Part shown: one piece after another, positions 26,204-34,883 of the stretch
How the letters are laid out: every line of letters starts with the position of its first letter
How positions within the stretch are numbered: the first letter of the stretch is position 1
Assembly (NCBI RefSeq): GCF_000802245.2
Contig: NZ_CP021080.1
Span: forward strand, 5,766,001 to 5,830,000
Source of the DNA: Streptomyces pluripotens
GTDB lineage: Bacteria; Actinomycetota; Actinomycetes; Streptomycetales; Streptomycetaceae
DNA: 64,000 nucleotides
Direction of reading: 5' to 3'
Position numbers and translations under genes: made by a program
The notes under the pieces: model-generated
Database searches by the model: none
What the model was told of the DNA's origin: nothing
The model's input: the letters and a program-made list of their open reading frames with translations, nothing else

Positions 26204-27147
26204 GCCGGCCTCCCCTCGCGGCCGGCGACGAGGGCGTCGACGGAGACCGTGTGCAAGGACGGGTCGACCGGGGCGCGGTCCTCGACCCGCTCGCCGGCGC
26301 CCGGTCGCACCCGGCTGGCCATCCACGCGAGAAGGTGGCGGTGGCACGCGCGCCGGTCGGCGGGGGACAACGGCGCCCGCTGGATCGCCGTCACGAAGCC
26401 CCAGACGTACTCGGCGAGCAGCCGGGGCGTCGGGTGCAGCGGGCCTGCCCGGCGCGGGTCCAGGTTGACGCAGCGGGAGCGCTTGCTGGGGTTCGCCCGC
26501 TCGGCGCGGGTGGGGTGGTCGCGGCGGAAGTACAGCAGTTCCGGCACCTGGTGGAAGCGCCCGTGCAGGGTGATCTCGGCGACGAACGTGCGGTCCGCGT
26601 GGTGGTAGCTGTCGTGCGGCTTCACCCGGCGCAGCACGTCGGCCCGCATCACCCCGTAGAAGTCGTCGCCGCCGGGCTCGAACAGCAGGCTGCGGAAGCG
26701 CTCCGGCGCGTGCGGCGAGTCGGTGGCGAGCCCGTACGCGTACGGGACCTTCACCTGGCTGTCGCCGTCGATGACCGCCTGGCCGCTGTGCGCGAGGACC
26801 ACGTCCGGCCGCTCGTCCAGCGCCTGGACGCAGCGCCGCAGCAGGTCCCGGGCGTACAGGTCGTCGTGCGAGGCCCACTTGAACAGTTCGCCGCGGCACT
26901 CGGTGAACACGTAATTGTGGTTCGGCGCAGCGCCGATGTTCCGGGGCAACCGGAGGTACCGGATGCGCGAGTCCCGTGCGGCGTACCGGCGGCAGATGTC
27001 CTGGGTCCCGTCGGTCGAGGCGTTGTCGGAGATGACCAGCTCGAAGTCCTCGTAGGTCTGGCCGAGCAGGGCGTCGAGCGACTCGGCGAGGTACTCCTCG
27101 CCGTTGTACACGGGCAGGCCGATGCTCAACCGGGGCGGGGTGGTCAT
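26200..27147 (-). CDS. Glycosyltransferase family 2
   Basis: The 315-residue enzyme starts PRLSIGLPVYNGEEYLAESL and has the GT-A DNASTDGTQDI block near residue 45 and WASHDDLYA as the DxD-like motif. It is a cytoplasmic inverting glycosyltransferase, one of several in this operon, using an unknown NDP-sugar. Its start and the flippase stop overlap (ATGA), as does its stop with the pyruvyl transferase start. Confidence 0.85.
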   Translation of the reverse strand: MTTPPRLSIGLPVYNGEEYLAESLDALLGQTYEDFELVISDNASTDGTQDICRRYAARDSRIRYLRLPRNIGAAPNHNYVFTECRGELFKWASHDDLYARDLLRRCVQALDERPDVVLAHSGQAVIDGDSQVKVPYAYGLATDSPHAPERFRSLLFEPGGDDFYGVMRADVLRRVKPHDSYHHADRTFVAEITLHGRFHQVPELLYFRRDHPTRAERANPSKRSRCVNLDPRRAGPLHPTPRLLAEYVWGFVTAIQRAPLSPADRRACHRHLLAWMASRVRPGAGERVEDRAPVDPSLHTVSVDALVAGREGRPA

Positions 27148-28463
27148 GACGTCCTCACTTCACTGATCGGGTTCTGGTGGCGCTCGCGCAGGGCGGAGCG
27201 CAACTGCAGCCACCACACGGCCGAGCTGCCGACGGTCGCGGCGGCGACGCCCCAGGCCGAGCCGACCGTGCCGGCCACGGCTGCCCCGCCGAGCCCGCCG
27301 GTGACGTAACAGGCCGAGGCGATCAACTGGCTGCGCAGACTGCGCCGGGCCGCGGCGAGCGCGCGCAGCCCGGCCGCCGCGCCGGTGCCGAGGCCGGCGC
27401 CGGCCACGCCGAGCGTGGCCGGCACGATGAGCTGGGAGGCGGAGTGCCAGACGTCCCCCAGGACGAACGCGCCGGCGCGGTCCGGCATCAGCAGCAGCGC
27501 GGCGCCCCAGAGCAGCGCGGCGACGGCCTGCCCGCCGCCCAGCAGGAGGCAGAACGGGCCCAGCCGGTGCGGGGCCCGCCGCAGCACCCGTGCCGCCTCC
27601 GCGACGGTGACCAGTGACAGCCCCATCAGCACGGCGAGGAAGGGGCCGAGCAGGAGTTCGGCGCCCCGGATGGCACCCACCGCGCCAACCCCGACGATCG
27701 CGCCGAGCCCGTACGCCCGCAGCTGGCTCGCGCCGCTGACACAGGTGTTCTCGACCAGATACCGGTAGCCGAGGTCACGGTGCTCGCGAAGCCACTCGCG
27801 CGCTCCGGTCATGCGGGGCATGATCCCGGACTGGAAGCAGCCGTACACCGCGGCCACCGCGGCGGACGCGCCCCAGGCCAGTACGAAGGCGGGCACACTG
27901 CCCGCGCGGGCCGCCACCACCATGGCCGGGACGAGCGAGACGCCCCACACGAGGTCGTTGACGAACGCCTTGCGCCCGGTACCGGCGGCGAAGAACGAGT
28001 ACCGCCAGGCGTCCTGCAACAGCAGCCCCGGCAGCATGACGCCGAGGCAGGCGAACGCGGGCCCCACGCGGCTGCCGAGAGCCGGCCCGATCACCAGACA
28101 TGCCCCGCCGATGGCGGCGCCGACGCCGAGGGCGGTACCTGACGACCGGGCCACCGCCCCGCGCCAGGAGGCGTCCGACACACCGCTGAAACGCACCACG
28201 AGCGGGTCGGTGGCCAACCCGCGGGAGACGCTGAGCACCACGCCGTAGGTCACCCAGGCCAGGCTGAACACGCCGAACGCAGCCAGTCCGAGCGAGCGGG
28301 CCACGTAGATCCCCACCGCGAAGTTGGTCATGCTGGAGGCCGCTTGGTCGGCCAGCCCCCAGGACAGCCGGCCGACGACGGCCCGCTTGGCGGTCCGCCG
28401 GGCGCCTCTGGCCGGATCCGCCGATGCCGTCGCCCTCTCCCCCCCGGTGGTCATCGGCGTCAT
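27144..28463 (-). CDS. Polysaccharide flippase (Wzx-like, MATE/MVF superfamily)
   Basis: The 439-residue protein has about 12-14 predicted membrane helices, starting ADQAASSMTNFAVGIYVARS and continuing with Gly/Ala-rich segments such as GAAIGGACLVIGPALG. This is the layout of Wzx-type undecaprenyl-PP-oligosaccharide flippases. A flippase and ligase in the same operon mean Wzx/Wzy-like export. Start ATG 28463 overlaps the upstream stop. A basic ~35-residue N-terminus precedes the first helix. Confidence 0.8.
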   Translation of the reverse strand: MTPMTTGGERATASADPARGARRTAKRAVVGRLSWGLADQAASSMTNFAVGIYVARSLGLAAFGVFSLAWVTYGVVLSVSRGLATDPLVVRFSGVSDASWRGAVARSSGTALGVGAAIGGACLVIGPALGSRVGPAFACLGVMLPGLLLQDAWRYSFFAAGTGRKAFVNDLVWGVSLVPAMVVAARAGSVPAFVLAWGASAAVAAVYGCFQSGIMPRMTGAREWLREHRDLGYRYLVENTCVSGASQLRAYGLGAIVGVGAVGAIRGAELLLGPFLAVLMGLSLVTVAEAARVLRRAPHRLGPFCLLLGGGQAVAALLWGAALLLMPDRAGAFVLGDVWHSASQLIVPATLGVAGAGLGTGAAAGLRALAAARRSLRSQLIASACYVTGGLGGAAVAGTVGSAWGVAAATVGSSAVWWLQLRSALRERHQNPISEVRTS

Positions 28464-29809
28464 GCCTTGATCAGCCCGGCGCCGTGCAGGGCGTCGGCCG
28501 CGGCGGCGACGGTGTCGAACGGCAATCCGGACCGCTCGGCGACGTCCAGCAGACTGTGCTCGCCGTCGGAGAGGCTGAGCACCCAGAGCATGGCCATCTG
28601 GGCCTGCTTCGCGTCGCTGCGGCCGCCGAGCGAGTCGTACAAGCCACGTCGGCCCAGCTGTGGCTCGCCGTAGGGGCTGAGGTTGACGTACCGTCGGTTG
28701 CGGTCCAGCACGGTGAATGCCTCGCGGCACAGGACGAGCGTGTCTGCCATCGCCTTGGGGGAGACGAAGTCCAGGTTGTCGGCCGAGGTGTGGTACTCGG
28801 GGTAGCCGGCGTACGGGGTCCGGCTGAGCGAACCCACGCCGAGATCGAACCCGGGCGAGCAGAACTGCCGCTCATCGTAGCCGTACGGAGTGAACTCGAC
28901 GACCCGGTGCGGGCGCTCGGAGGCGAGCAGCACGTGCCGCATCACCTGGTCGATCTCCGCATCGCCGCGCCTGCTCTGCTTGTACGTCAGCCGGCCCGGG
29001 TCACCGGCGCAGGCCAGCACCAGCCCGTGCTTGACCCTTCCCCCAGCCCCCGGCTCCTCCCCCACGCTCGGCTTCGCTCGCGCGGGGGTATCCCCATGAG
29101 CGGGGGATACCCCCTTCACCCGCTCCGCGTTGCGGGCCAGCCAGGTGATCGCCCCGATGGTGCCGGGTGCGAACAGGAACCGGTAGGTGTACCACGGTGT
29201 CTGCTCCGCCAGCGCCCGGGCCAGGAACGTCGCCACCGCGATGCCGGCCAGGTTGTCGTTGGCCAGCGACGGGTGGCAGACGTGGCAGGAGACGATCACC
29301 TCGTCGGCGACCTGCCCGGGCACCACGTGCTCGGCGTAGGTGAGGTGGCCGTCGGCGAGGGTGGAGTCGATGCGCACCTCGTACTCGCCGTCCGGCATGG
29401 CGTCCAAGGTCTCCTGGGCCAGGCAGAAGCCCCACTCCGGCTTGTAGTAGCTGGTGCGGTACGGCACCCAGGTCGGATGGTCCGGCAGGGTGTGCAGGTG
29501 CCCACGCAGCTCGGCCAGCGACATGGTCGCCGACACCGGCACGCTGTAGCCGAGCACGTGCAGGCTGGACGCGGCGAAGTCGACGACCCGGTTGCCGGCG
29601 GTGTCGGCGATGTACGCGTCCCGGATGTTCCACTCCTGCGGCACCGTCCAGTCGAGCACCTGGGTTCCGGTCGGCACCTCGTGCACCTGCAGCGGCACGT
29701 ACTCGTCGATGATCTCCAGGGTGGCGCGCACTCCGTCGCCGGTGATGCTCCGGCACAGCGGGTACAACCGCTCCACCAGCGCGTACATCTCTTCGCCGGC
29801 CGCGCTCAT
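28460..29809 (-). CDS. DUF4910 (aminopeptidase-like) protein
   Basis: The 449-residue protein has conserved DUF4910 stretches: LCRSITGDGVRATLEII, VPQEWNIRDAYI, SCHVCHPSLANDNLAGIAVA (metal-binding region of an M28-like fold), GAITWLARNAERV and FCSPGFDLGVGSL. Such genes recur in sugar and antibiotic clusters, where the role is uncertain; they may trim or amidate a sugar-linked amino acid. A repeat element adds about 28 residues near residues 235-262 (GVSPAHGD...VGEEP), inside the fold, with no frame break. The adjacent RVK and GRVK residues flank it. A C-terminal winged-helix-like tail (HSLLDVAERSGLPFDTV) is present. Confidence 0.8.
   Translation of the reverse strand: MSAAGEEMYALVERLYPLCRSITGDGVRATLEIIDEYVPLQVHEVPTGTQVLDWTVPQEWNIRDAYIADTAGNRVVDFAASSLHVLGYSVPVSATMSLAELRGHLHTLPDHPTWVPYRTSYYKPEWGFCLAQETLDAMPDGEYEVRIDSTLADGHLTYAEHVVPGQVADEVIVSCHVCHPSLANDNLAGIAVATFLARALAEQTPWYTYRFLFAPGTIGAITWLARNAERVKGVSPAHGDTPARAKPSVGEEPGAGGRVKHGLVLACAGDPGRLTYKQSRRGDAEIDQVMRHVLLASERPHRVVEFTPYGYDERQFCSPGFDLGVGSLSRTPYAGYPEYHTSADNLDFVSPKAMADTLVLCREAFTVLDRNRRYVNLSPYGEPQLGRRGLYDSLGGRSDAKQAQMAMLWVLSLSDGEHSLLDVAERSGLPFDTVAAAADALHGAGLIKA
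29031..29120. repeat. Interspersed GC-rich element, copy A (in DUF4910 gene)
   Basis: The element reads CCTTCCCCC, a C-run, CGCTCG-GCTT-CGCTCG and a G-run. It then has a perfect 12-base inverted repeat: GGGGGTATCCCC at 29084-29095 and its complement at 29103-29114, around a 7-base loop. TTGACCC and TTCACCC flank it. Copy B at 32736-32818 matches it over about 80 bases. Both are in the same reading frame of their host genes. Confidence 0.85.
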
Positions 29810-30831
29810 CGGCGCCGCCGCAGGGTGTCGTCGACGGCGCCGGATTCGGATGCCGCGCGCAGCACGGCCAGCCGGGTGAAGCGTCGCTCGAAGTCCTCCC
29901 GGGTCAGCCCGTATTTCCGGTAGGCGTCGGCGAGTTCGAGGGCGCCCTGCTTCACGGTCCACTCGCAGTCGAAGCCGGGCACCGCGGCGCGGAACCGGGA
30001 GAAGTCCACCCGGTACGACCGCGGATCGGCTCCGGTCTCCCCGGTGATCACCACCCGCGAGTCGGTGACCGCCTCGGCGACCTGCTCGGCGATCTCGGCG
30101 ACCGTGACGTTGTTGATCTCGCTGCCGATGTTGAACGCCCGGTCGTGCACCGATTCGCGGGGCGCGACCAGTGCGGCCGCGAAGGCCCGTGCGATGTCGG
30201 CGGCGTGCACCAGTGGGCGCCAGGGGGTGCCGTCGGAGAGCACCAGCACCTCGCCGGACAGGAGTGCGTGGCCCACCAGGTTGTTCAGCACGATGTCGGC
30301 GCGCAGCCGGGGCGAGTAGCCGAAGGCGGTGGCGTTGCGCATGAACACCGGGCTGAAGTCGCCGTCGGCGAGCGCGTGCAGGTCGTCCTCCACCCGCACC
30401 TTGGACTCTGCGTACGGTGTCACCGGGCGCAGCGGGGCGTCCTCGGTCACCAGGTCGCCGCCGCCGGCGGCGCCGTAGACCGAGCAGGTCGACGCGTACA
30501 GGAAGCGCTGCACTCCGGCGTCGCGGGCCAGTCGGGCCAGCCGCACGGACGCGTGGTGGTTGATGTCGTAGGTGAGCTCCGGCGCCAGCGCCCCCAGGGG
30601 GTCGTTGGACAGGGCGGCCAGATGGATCACGGCGTCCACCCCGGCCACCTGTTCGGCCGTGACGTCGCGCAGGTCCACCCGCGTCCCCGGCGGGTCCGCG
30701 GGCGGCGGGCCCAGCACGCAGTCGGCGAACAGGCCGGCGTCCAGCCCGACGACTTCGTGCCCAGCGGCCGCGAGTACGGGGGCCATGACGGTGCCCAGAT
30801 AGCCCTGGTGCCCGGTCAGCAGTACGCGCAA
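29806..30831 (-). CDS. NAD-dependent epimerase/dehydratase (extended SDR)
   Basis: The 341-residue protein has the TGHQGYLG nucleotide-binding Gly motif and the STCSVYG plus YAESK catalytic Tyr-Lys pair near residue 145. NIGSEINNVTVAEIAEQVAEA is typical of C-terminal sugar-binding parts. It acts on a nucleotide sugar, probably a CDP-linked one given the neighbouring cytidylyltransferase. It begins three bases after the PIG-L stop and its own stop overlaps the DUF4910 start. Confidence 0.85.
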   Translation of the reverse strand: MRVLLTGHQGYLGTVMAPVLAAAGHEVVGLDAGLFADCVLGPPPADPPGTRVDLRDVTAEQVAGVDAVIHLAALSNDPLGALAPELTYDINHHASVRLARLARDAGVQRFLYASTCSVYGAAGGGDLVTEDAPLRPVTPYAESKVRVEDDLHALADGDFSPVFMRNATAFGYSPRLRADIVLNNLVGHALLSGEVLVLSDGTPWRPLVHAADIARAFAAALVAPRESVHDRAFNIGSEINNVTVAEIAEQVAEAVTDSRVVITGETGADPRSYRVDFSRFRAAVPGFDCEWTVKQGALELADAYRKYGLTREDFERRFTRLAVLRAASESGAVDDTLRRRR

Positions 30832-30834
30832 GGT

Positions 30835-31482
30835 TCATTCCCCCAGGTTCAGAGTGAGTTTGGTGACGTCGAACGCTTCGGCGTAGCGCGCGTGGCTTTC
30901 GATGCCGCGGATCCGGGCCAGCCCGAGGAAGGCCTCCCGGTCGTACCAGGGCCGGTGCCGTTGCGAGGGGTAGTGCTCCTGCAGCAGCCGCACCTTCCGT
31001 TCGGCGATCTCCGGCGACAGCGGCTGGTACGCGGCGAGACGGCCGAGATCGCCGTCCCACTTGACGATCTCGTAGCCGAGCACGAGGTGGTCGCGGAACG
31101 CGGTGGGTATGAGCTGCGCCAGGCCGCGGTGATCCTGGTGCGCGTCCTCGGTGCGCGGGGCCAGCACGAGATCCGGATCGGTGCGCAGGCGCAGTTCCTC
31201 GACCGCGGCCTTGGCCTCCTCCCAATGTGCCGGCAGCTGGCCGTCCGGCAACTTGAGCACGGTCAGCCGCAGGTCGGCACCCGGGCAGAAGGCGGCGAGC
31301 GCGGCCTGCTCCTCCTGCTCCCGCTCGCCGCCACCGCCGGAGAGCACCAGCGCGTCGACGCGGATGCCCGGCCGCGCCTGGCACAGCGTCAGCAGCGTGC
31401 CACCGGCGCCGATGGCGATGTCGTCGCAGTGCGCGCCCACTGCGACGATCCGGTCCAGGCGCCCGGCCCCGAGCCGGATCAC
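30835..31482 (-). CDS. PIG-L family deacetylase
   Basis: The 215-residue protein has the zinc-binding AHCDDIAIGAGG motif near residue 15, and PRTEDAHQDHRG near 112. These are the PIG-L/LmbE amidase signatures used in N-acetyl sugar deacetylation. In an operon with an aminotransferase and amidotransferase, N-deacetylation of a precursor is likely. GTG 31482 overlaps the cytidylyltransferase stop (GTGA). An upstream frame would add 91 residues of different bias, so it was rejected. Confidence 0.85.
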   Translation of the reverse strand: MIRLGAGRLDRIVAVGAHCDDIAIGAGGTLLTLCQARPGIRVDALVLSGGGGEREQEEQAALAAFCPGADLRLTVLKLPDGQLPAHWEEAKAAVEELRLRTDPDLVLAPRTEDAHQDHRGLAQLIPTAFRDHLVLGYEIVKWDGDLGRLAAYQPLSPEIAERKVRLLQEHYPSQRHRPWYDREAFLGLARIRGIESHARYAEAFDVTKLTLNLGE

Positions 31483-32303
31483 GCCCTCGCTCCAGAGCCG
31501 ACTCCGCTGGCCGCACCCGCCCCCGTGCCGCCCCGTTCCCACACGGCCCACGGCCGGTCGCCCCGGGCGTAGGCCTCGTCCAGCGCGGCCCGCTCCTTCA
31601 CGGTGTCGGTCGGCTTCCAGAAGCCGCGGTGCTGGTGCGCCACCAACCGTCCGCGCTTGGCGAGCTGGGTGCATCCGTCGGCGACCAGGTCGCCGTTCTC
31701 CGGGATGTGGTCGAAGACCTCCTGGCGGAGCACGAAGTAGCCGCCGTTCTCCCACAGCGGCAGATCGCTCACCGCGGTGATGCCCCCCACCAGGCCGTCA
31801 TCGCCCAGGTCCACGCAGTGGAACGAGGACTGCGGTGGCACCACCATCATCGAGGCACCGGCGTCGCGCCGGGCGAACCGGTCGATCATCTCTGGCAGCG
31901 GGGCATCGGTGAGCACGTCGGCGTAGTTGGCGAGGAACATCTCGTCGCCGTCCAGGTGGTGCCGTACCCGGCGCAGCCGCTCCCCGATCGGTGACTCGAT
32001 GCCGGTCTGCACGAACGTGATCGTCCAGGAGGCGATGTCGGCGGACAGCAACTCGGTCTGCCCGCCCCGCAGCACGAAGTCGTTGGACGTCGTCTCCTCG
32101 TAGTTGAGGAAGAAGTCCTTGATGTGGTGGGCCCCGTACCCGAGACACAGGATGAACTCCGTGTGCCCGTAGTGCGCGTAGTAGCGCATGACGTGCCAGA
32201 TCAGCGGCCGCGGGCCGACCATGGCCATCGGCTTGGGCACGTCGTCGGAGGCTCCGTTGCGCATCCGCAGTCCGTAGCCGCCGCAGAACAGTACGACCTT
32301 CAT
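31479..32303 (-). CDS. Glucose-1-phosphate cytidylyltransferase (RfbF-like)
   Basis: The 274-residue nucleotidyltransferase starts MKVVLFCGGYGLRMRNG and continues VPKPMAMVGPRPLIWHVMRYYA, the CTP-binding and activator regions of RfbF. Later blocks are NGGYFVLRQEVFDHI and FWKPTDTVKER. It forms CDP-glucose, the precursor of CDP-3,6-dideoxyhexoses and branched sugars. This with the C-methyltransferase, epimerases and reductases points to a CDP-deoxysugar in the polymer. Its last ~25 residues are Gly/Ala-rich. Confidence 0.9.
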   Translation of the reverse strand: MKVVLFCGGYGLRMRNGASDDVPKPMAMVGPRPLIWHVMRYYAHYGHTEFILCLGYGAHHIKDFFLNYEETTSNDFVLRGGQTELLSADIASWTITFVQTGIESPIGERLRRVRHHLDGDEMFLANYADVLTDAPLPEMIDRFARRDAGASMMVVPPQSSFHCVDLGDDGLVGGITAVSDLPLWENGGYFVLRQEVFDHIPENGDLVADGCTQLAKRGRLVAHQHRGFWKPTDTVKERAALDEAYARGDRPWAVWERGGTGAGAASGVGSGARA

Positions 32304-33610
32304 GACTCGACCTCGACAATGCTCAGTTCCGGTACGGGAAAGACCAGTCGGCCGCCCCAGGCGTGCACGAAGGACAGCTGCTCGACCAACTCGGCCCGCA
32401 GGTTCCACGGGAGGACGAGGACGTAGTCCGGCCGGTCGGCGGCTATCTGCTCGGGCGCAAGGATCGGGATGCGGGTGCCCGGGGTGAACCTGCCGTGCTT
32501 GTAGGGGTTGCGGTCGACCGTGTACGGGAGCAGGTCGGGCCGGATGCCGCAGTGGTTGAGCAGGGTGTTGCCCTTGCCCGGGGCGCCGTAGCCGACGACC
32601 GTCTCGCCGCGCTCGGCCGCCTCGATGAGGAACCGCAGCAGGTCCCGGCGCACCTTGGCCACCCGAGCGGAGAACTCGGTGTACCCGGACAGCTCCTGCA
32701 GCCCGGCGGCCTTCTCGCGGTCCAGTACGTCGGCCACCCTTCCCCAGGCCCTCGGCTCCTCGCCCACGCTCGGCTTCGTTCGCGCGGGGGAATCCCCATG
32801 AGCAGGGGACACTCCATGGGTCGGCTCGCCGGCGACCTCGACCGGTCGGGCCCACAGCCGGATGGAGCCGCCGTGCGTGGGCAGCAGTTCGACGTCCACC
32901 AGCGCAAGTCCGCCGCTCGCCAGCGCCCGGGCCGCGGACGCGACCGTGTAGTACTGGAAGTGCTCGTGGTAGATCGTGTCGTACTGGTTCTCTTCGATCA
33001 GGGTCAGCAGGTGCTGCACCTCGATGGAGACCCAGCCGTCGTCGGCGACCAGGGCGCGCAGCCCCCGGGTGAACCCGACCACGTCGGGGATGTGCGCGTA
33101 CACGTTGTTGGCCACGACGAGGTCCGCCGGGCCGTGCTCGGCGCGGACGGCGGCGCCGGTGGCCGGGTCCAGGAACTCCGTGAGCGTGGGCACACCCGCC
33201 TCCCGCGCCGCGGCGCCGACGTTCACCGAGGGCTCGATGCCGAGACAGCGGATCCTGCGGTCGACCATGTGCTTCAGCAGGTACCCGTCGTTGCTCGCGA
33301 CCTCGACCACGAAGGCGTCGGTGCCGAGACCCAACCGCTCCACGGTGTCGGCGACGAACGTGCGTGCGTGCTCCACCCAGGAGGCCGAGTAGGAGGAGAA
33401 GTAGGCGTACTGCGTGAACGTCTCCTCCGGCGTGATCAGCGGAGGGATCTGTGCGAGCCAGCAGTCGGTGCAGACCCGCAGGTGCAGCGGGTATGTCGGC
33501 TCCGGCTGGTCCAATTGGTCCGCGGTGAGAAAGCTCTCACAGGGCGGAGTCGCCCCAAGATCGACGACGCTCTCCAGCGCCGCCGAGCCGCAGAGTCGGC
33601 ATCGTGTCAT
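32300..33610 (-). CDS. Deoxysugar C-methyltransferase-like protein
   Basis: The 436-residue protein starts MTRCRLCGSAALESVVDLG with a zinc-ribbon Cys pair, and has CTDCWLAQI. It continues with the SAM domain block VVEVASNDGYLLKHMVD near 108 and the HEHFQYY motif near 225, as in NovU/TylCIII-type C-methyltransferases. A repeat element inserts about 28 residues near 265-292. The last ~130 residues form a second domain (YGAPGKGNTLLNHCGI). It should methylate a 4-keto-6-deoxy NDP-sugar at C3. Confidence 0.85.
   Translation of the reverse strand: MTRCRLCGSAALESVVDLGATPPCESFLTADQLDQPEPTYPLHLRVCTDCWLAQIPPLITPEETFTQYAYFSSYSASWVEHARTFVADTVERLGLGTDAFVVEVASNDGYLLKHMVDRRIRCLGIEPSVNVGAAAREAGVPTLTEFLDPATGAAVRAEHGPADLVVANNVYAHIPDVVGFTRGLRALVADDGWVSIEVQHLLTLIEENQYDTIYHEHFQYYTVASAARALASGGLALVDVELLPTHGGSIRLWARPVEVAGEPTHGVSPAHGDSPARTKPSVGEEPRAWGRVADVLDREKAAGLQELSGYTEFSARVAKVRRDLLRFLIEAAERGETVVGYGAPGKGNTLLNHCGIRPDLLPYTVDRNPYKHGRFTPGTRIPILAPEQIAADRPDYVLVLPWNLRAELVEQLSFVHAWGGRLVFPVPELSIVEVES
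32736..32818. repeat. Interspersed GC-rich element, copy B (in C-methyltransferase gene)
   Basis: The order is CCTTCCCC, CCCACGCTCGGCTTCGTTCG and a G-run, then AATCCCCATGAGCAGGGGA. It aligns with copy A at 29031-29120 over about 80 bases but its inverted repeat is degenerate. Both copies encode GVSPAHGD...KPSVGEEP. Confidence 0.85.
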
Positions 33611-34881
33611 CTACTGCCCCCATCCCGCTCGCGCGGCTGTACCCGCCGCGAGCCAGTGTGTTCGTCCCCTCCCGGCGGCAGGCCGTCCCCGCCGCCGGAC
33701 CGACCCGCGATCGCGGAGCGGTACTCGTCCACCAGGCGTTCCAGCCCGACGGCCGGGCTGAAGTCCTGCTCGTAACGGCGCCGGGCCGCCTGGCCCATCG
33801 CCCGGTTGCGGGCCGACTCGGCCGTGATCCGGCGCAAGCAGGACGCGAGCGAGTCGGGATCGCCCGGCCGGTGCAACAGCCCGGTCACCCCGTCCTCGAC
33901 GAGTTCGACGAAGGCGCCGTGGCCGGCGGCGACGGCCGGGACCCCCGCCGCCATCGCCTCCACGACCACCAGGCCGAACGCCTCCAGCCACGTGGAGGGA
34001 GCCACCACGGCGACCGACCGCGCGATGGCCTGCCGGCACTGCTCGGGGCCGTACAGGCCGACGTACCGCACGTCGTCCCGGCCCGCCGCCCAGGCAGCCA
34101 CTTCTCGCTCCAACGGCCCCGTGCCGGCGACCACGAGCGGCACACCCACACCACCGTCAGCGGCGATCTCGTCCCACGCGGCCATGAGCAGCCGCACGCC
34201 CTTGGCCTCTGCGAGCCGGCCGAGATAGAGCAGCTGTTCGCCGGCACCCGATCGGCGGACACCCGGTTCGGGCACGAAGTTGTGCTTCACCGCCAGCCGC
34301 CCGGGTGGCATGCCGGCCCGCACCAGGACGTCGCGCTGCGCCGCGGAGATGCAGAGGAACCGCTCCACGCTGGACCACCACCGCCGCCGGTTGACCGACA
34401 GGCTGACCGCGAGCGGTACGGTCGCCAGCCGGGAGTTCCGGTAGCAGCCGTGCCGGACGGCGGGCAGCGGCGCGGACCCGACGCACTCGGTGCACGGTCG
34501 GCCGCCCCGCTGCAGCGTGCCGGGCGGGCAGACCTGGGTGTAGTTGTGCAGTGTGGCCACGACGGGCACGCCGGCGTCGGCGCAGGCGGCCAGCACTGCC
34601 GGCGACAGGAGCGGGAAGACGTTGTGGACGTGCACCACGTCCGGCCGCTCGGTACGAAGCCGGGCGGTGAGCTCCGTGCGGACCGCCGGATTCCACGGCA
34701 CCAGCAGCGGTACCGCGGCCTTGCCCAGCAGGGACCGGGCGGCGATGTCGTCGCTGCGCCGCTCGAACAGCTCGACCCGGTGGCCGGCCCCGCGCAGCAG
34801 CGCCACCTCCTGGTCGACGACCTTGTTCTCCCCGCTCGGCTGCGCCGAGGCGTAGCGGTTGTGCACCACGAGGACGTGCAT
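33607..34881 (-). CDS. Glycosyltransferase family 4
   Basis: The 424-residue enzyme begins MHVLVVHNRYASAQPSGENK with a GT-B fold. It shows DVVHVHNVFPLLSPAVL, VATLHNYTQVCPPG, YLGRLAEAKGVRLLMAAWDE and the EAFGLVVVEAMAAGVPAVA donor-binding motif. It transfers an activated sugar in the cytoplasm. The start is two bases after the ligase stop and the stop overlaps the C-methyltransferase start. Confidence 0.9.
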   Translation of the reverse strand: MHVLVVHNRYASAQPSGENKVVDQEVALLRGAGHRVELFERRSDDIAARSLLGKAAVPLLVPWNPAVRTELTARLRTERPDVVHVHNVFPLLSPAVLAACADAGVPVVATLHNYTQVCPPGTLQRGGRPCTECVGSAPLPAVRHGCYRNSRLATVPLAVSLSVNRRRWWSSVERFLCISAAQRDVLVRAGMPPGRLAVKHNFVPEPGVRRSGAGEQLLYLGRLAEAKGVRLLMAAWDEIAADGGVGVPLVVAGTGPLEREVAAWAAGRDDVRYVGLYGPEQCRQAIARSVAVVAPSTWLEAFGLVVVEAMAAGVPAVAAGHGAFVELVEDGVTGLLHRPGDPDSLASCLRRITAESARNRAMGQAARRRYEQDFSPAVGLERLVDEYRSAIAGRSGGGDGLPPGGDEHTGSRRVQPRERDGGSR

Positions 34882-34883
34882 GC

